From: Acidisarcina sp.
Lineage (GTDB): Bacteria > Acidobacteriota > Blastocatellia > Pyrinomonadales > Pyrinomonadaceae
NCBI GenBank assembly: GCA_021155145.1
Contig: JAJNPX010000534.1
Location: 1-8,075 of the forward strand
DNA length: 8,075 nucleotides
Direction of reading: 5' to 3'
Shown: positions 6,310-8,075 of the stretch, piece by piece
Numbering within the stretch: the stretch's first letter is position 1
Layout of the letters: each line of letters starts with the position of its first letter
Position numbers and translations under genes: made by a program
Notes under the pieces: model-generated
Databases searched by the model: none
What the model saw: only the letters and a program-made list of their open reading frames with translations
Told to the model about the DNA's origin: nothing

Positions 6310-7116
6310 GAAAGAGTCATCCTGATCACAGGGGCGTCATCCGGCATCGGCAAAGAGACCGCTAAGCTTTTTCAGACGAAGAACTGGAAGGTCGCTGCGA
6401 CCATGAGGTCGCCGGAGAACTCTGAGGACCTTAGTAAGATCGCCGATGTCGGGTGTTTTCGCCTCGACGTTACCGATCCAGGGACGATAAAGACGGCCAT
6501 CGCGGAGGTGCTGGAAAAGTTCGGAGCGATCGACGCCGTTGTTAATAACGCCGGATACGGGCTTCTCGGCCCGTTTGAGGCCGCTACGCAAGAACAGACC
6601 GAACGTCAGTTTCAGACGAATGTTCTCGGCCTGTTCAATGTTTGCCGCGAGATAATTCCGTACTTTCGCGATCAGAAAGGCGGGACCATCGTGAATATCT
6701 CCTCGTTAGGCGGGCGCGTCGCATTTCCATTCTCGAGCCTCTACACCTCTACGAAATTCGCGGTCGAGGGCTTTAGCGAGTCTCTACAATACGAGCTCGA
6801 ACCATTCAACATCAGGGTCAAGCTGATCGAACCCGGACCGATCAAGACGGATTTCTACGGCCGCTCGCAGGACGTGGCCCGAAGAGAAGGATTGGCGGTT
6901 TACGATCATCGGCTCGAGCCATTTCTGGAATTCATGGAGAAAGGGGGCAACGATGCTCCGGACGGATCAGTGGTCGCGGCGGCCATCTATGACGCGGTCA
7001 CCGACGGCACCAGGAAGCTGCGCTATCCCGTAAACACAAAGGGATTGTTGGGGTTGCGGGGCCTCTTGCCCGATAGTTTGTTCTTCCCGTTGGTAAAAAG
7101 AATATTTCTGAAATAG
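6307..7116 (+). CDS. Classical short-chain dehydrogenase/reductase (SDR)
   Basis: The 269-aa cytoplasmic protein has a Rossmann fold with the cofactor motif TGASSGIG (8-15), NNAG (80-83), and the catalytic tetrad N105, S133 (NISS), Y146 and K150 (YTSTK), then EPGPIKTDF (175-183). The loop after the second strand reads ATMRSPEN without the Asp typical of NAD enzymes; R34 there favours NADP(H), as an inference. The overall shape resembles the 17-beta-hydroxysteroid-dehydrogenase-like/retinol-dehydrogenase-like group of bacterial SDRs, whose substrates vary, so none is named. The ATG at 6307 places the motif at the usual distance from the N-terminus. It is divergent from the SbcD-like gene across 78 bp, and its only evident promoter gives a leaderless mRNA. 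No terminator with a T-run is seen after the TAG. Confidence 0.93.
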   Translation: MERVILITGASSGIGKETAKLFQTKNWKVAATMRSPENSEDLSKIADVGCFRLDVTDPGTIKTAIAEVLEKFGAIDAVVNNAGYGLLGPFEAATQEQTERQFQTNVLGLFNVCREIIPYFRDQKGGTIVNISSLGGRVAFPFSSLYTSTKFAVEGFSESLQYELEPFNIRVKLIEPGPIKTDFYGRSQDVARREGLAVYDHRLEPFLEFMEKGGNDAPDGSVVAAAIYDAVTDGTRKLRYPVNTKGLLGLRGLLPDSLFFPLVKRIFLK

Positions 7117-7171
7117 GAATTACCCTGCGAAAATGCGATGATAATGGAGTTCGGTGATCATTGCCGTGAGC

Positions 7172-7189
7172 GATGAGAGGCTGCTCATC
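7172..7189 (+). repeat. 6-bp perfect hairpin after the dehydrogenase gene
   Basis: GATGAG and CTCATC pair with a 6-nt loop, 55 bp after the dehydrogenase stop. No T-run follows, so a standard intrinsic terminator is not supported; it may slow or protect the 3' end. Confidence 0.4.
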
Positions 7190-7294
7190 AGTATCGGTAG
7201 CGTAGAGGCTATTGCCGAACGCATCTCTGGAATCAATTCTTTCCTCGTTCAAATTTGATTCGAGTGTTTGCTACCGCACATAGCGATAGAGCGA

Positions 7295-7339
7295 AGTGTG
7301 ATAGTCTCCAAGCGACAGGATTGCGGCACACTCTTGGAG
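7295..7339 (+). repeat. Two interleaved inverted repeats (pseudoknot-capable)
   Basis: AGTGTG (7295-7300) pairs with CACACT (7327-7332), and CTCCAAG (7306-7312) pairs with CTTGGAG (7333-7339). The arms occur in the order A-B-A'-B', so the two stems cannot nest: they would form a pseudoknot or act as mutually exclusive folds. Confidence 0.4.
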
Positions 7340-7418
7340 CATCAATACTTTTTTGACATTTTTTGGCCTTAAAAGGCGCCTTTCGCGAACCCCCATTGCG
7401 AATTTCTCCGTACGTTCA

Positions 7419-7436
7419 GGACGGCAATTGTCGTCC
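7419..7436. repeat. 18-bp near-palindrome upstream of the radical SAM gene
   Basis: GGACGGCAATTGTCGTCC is self-complementary at all but one pair (G/T at positions 6 and 13). It ends 32 bp before the ATG at 7469, a suitable place for a dimeric regulator's operator or for an RNA hairpin in the leader. Confidence 0.45.
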
Positions 7437-7468
7437 GCCAGTTTTGAACCGCGATCGAGTCAGTAAAC

Positions 7469-8075
7469 ATGAAGATCTTACTTTATAATCCGGATAACGG
7501 TGTGACGCGCAATTTTATGCCGCACCTTTGGATGTTCCTTCTGCAGTCCCTTACTCCGGCTGAGCACGAAGTCGTTCTGATCGATGGTAATGCAAAAGCG
7601 ATGACCCGACCGGAGCTGGTGCAGTTCTGCCGGGATGAGAACATTGAACTTGTCGGAATAGGGGCGATGACGAGAATGGTAGCCCGGGCGTACCTGGTTG
7701 CCGACTCATTGCGGGAGGCAGGTTTTAAGGTCGTGATGGGCGGCCCGCACGTGACGGAATGCCCTGACGAAGCTCTTGGACGCGATGGCGGTCCGCGGCA
7801 TGCCGACGCGGTGGCGCTCGGCGAAGCAGACGCGACGTGGCCGCTGATCATCGCCGACGCAGCACGCGGCGAACTGAAAGAGATCTACCAGCCGGAATTG
7901 GATGCCAAGGGAAATGACATCAAGCCGAGCCTTCAGCCCTATCCCCACATTCCATGGGAAACGCTCAACCTCGAACAATTCTCCCTGGTGCCGAGATTCC
8001 TGCAGCCGATCATGTCCAAAATGGGCGAAGGCTGGGGCAAGTTTTTTGTCGTCCCGATCGAGACCGGACGTGGCT
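7469..8075 (+). CDS. Cobalamin-binding radical SAM protein, N-terminal part (cut by window end)
   Basis: The open frame gives 202 complete codons and runs off the window. Residues 1-10 (MKILLYNPDN) and 60-94 (ELVGIGAMTRM, then LREAGFKVVMGGPH) are a Rossmann-like B12-binding domain as found before radical SAM cores; ADAVALGEAD (112-121) also fits. The canonical DxHxxG cobalamin-ligand motif of methionine synthase is not seen, which is common in this class. The last residues VVPIETGRG lead into the expected Cys of the CxxxCxxC cluster motif: the next codon begins with T, consistent with Cys. Such enzymes use a 4Fe-4S cluster, SAM and cobalamin, often for methylation at inert carbons; the substrate cannot be told. 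A ribosome site is weak before the ATG. The real gene is longer than shown. Confidence 0.85.
   Translation, partial: MKILLYNPDNGVTRNFMPHLWMFLLQSLTPAEHEVVLIDGNAKAMTRPELVQFCRDENIELVGIGAMTRMVARAYLVADSLREAGFKVVMGGPHVTECPDEALGRDGGPRHADAVALGEADATWPLIIADAARGELKEIYQPELDAKGNDIKPSLQPYPHIPWETLNLEQFSLVPRFLQPIMSKMGEGWGKFFVVPIETGRG

Larger units (their letters stand above)
7117..7468. other. 352-bp intergenic region with several inverted repeats
   Basis: No convincing gene fills this stretch. It holds inverted repeats at 7172-7189 (GATGAG/CTCATC), 7230-7261 (GAATCAA/TTGATTC), 7295-7339 (two interleaved pairs), 7372-7383 (AAAGGCGCCTTT) and 7419-7436 (near-perfect palindrome). A consensus-like TTGACA at 7353-7358 has no good -10 at 17 nt. 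The region may be a long leader of the radical SAM gene or hold a small RNA; no cobalamin-riboswitch landmark could be found by eye. Confidence 0.5.

Noticed and set aside
7353..7381. Standard sigma-70 or sigma-54 promoter from the TTGACA or TTGGCC bases
   Set aside because: The -10 at 17 nt is GC-rich, and the GG/GC spacing with the needed TTGC element of sigma-54 is not met. Kept only as a weak finding.
7117..7468. Cobalamin riboswitch before the B12-binding radical SAM gene
   Set aside because: No recognisable B12-box (GCCACTG-like) or conserved core could be found by eye. A covariance-model search would decide it.

Overview
The window reads as an ordinary, gene-dense bacterial chromosome segment of moderate GC content with no mobile element, RNA gene or CRISPR array. 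The gene set (a SpoIVB/S55-domain secreted protein of the permuted type, a Lon-N-domain protein, an SbcD/Mre11-like nuclease, a stand-alone HD alarmone hydrolase and a B12-binding radical SAM protein) fits a Gram-negative soil or sediment lineage. I lean towards Acidobacteriota, possibly Blastocatellia, but this comes from protein flavour only and is not proved by the sequence.

Layout: (1) 35-661 (+) is a secreted M23-like (LysM/lysostaphin-type) protein. It ends 8 bp from the end of a convergent gene. (2) 670-1215 (-) is a MESH1-like (p)ppGpp hydrolase, lying 46 bp downstream of, and probably co-transcribed with, (3) 1262-3139 (-), a large exported S55 protein. (4) 3274-4245 (+) is a membrane-anchored alpha/beta-hydrolase-fold protein divergent from (3). 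Its stop codon abuts the stop of (5), 4246-4950 (-), a Lon substrate-binding-domain protein. That gene follows (6), 4972-6228 (-), an SbcD/Mre11-like nuclease, 21 bp upstream of it. (7) 6307-7116 (+) is a classical short-chain dehydrogenase/reductase divergent from (6). (8) After a 352-bp non-coding stretch rich in inverted repeats, 7469-8075 (+) is the N-terminal cobalamin-binding part of a radical SAM protein, cut by the window edge just before the first expected cluster cysteine.

No single pathway links the genes. Two cell-envelope proteins (M23-like, S55), one alarmone enzyme and a nuclease/Lon-domain pair form short transcription units. Unusual start signals recur: three minus-strand genes use GTG (one of these could instead use an upstream TTG), and the 6226-6309 divergent region shows two mirror-image copies of an extended -10 element exactly 6 nt from each start codon, which suggests leaderless mRNAs.

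The points most worth a second look are the circularly permuted S55 domain, the alpha/beta-hydrolase without catalytic Ser or His, the M23-like protein missing its first zinc-ligand His, the mirrored leaderless promoters, and the structured leader or intergenic region before the radical SAM gene. I did not find a clearly new multi-gene system.
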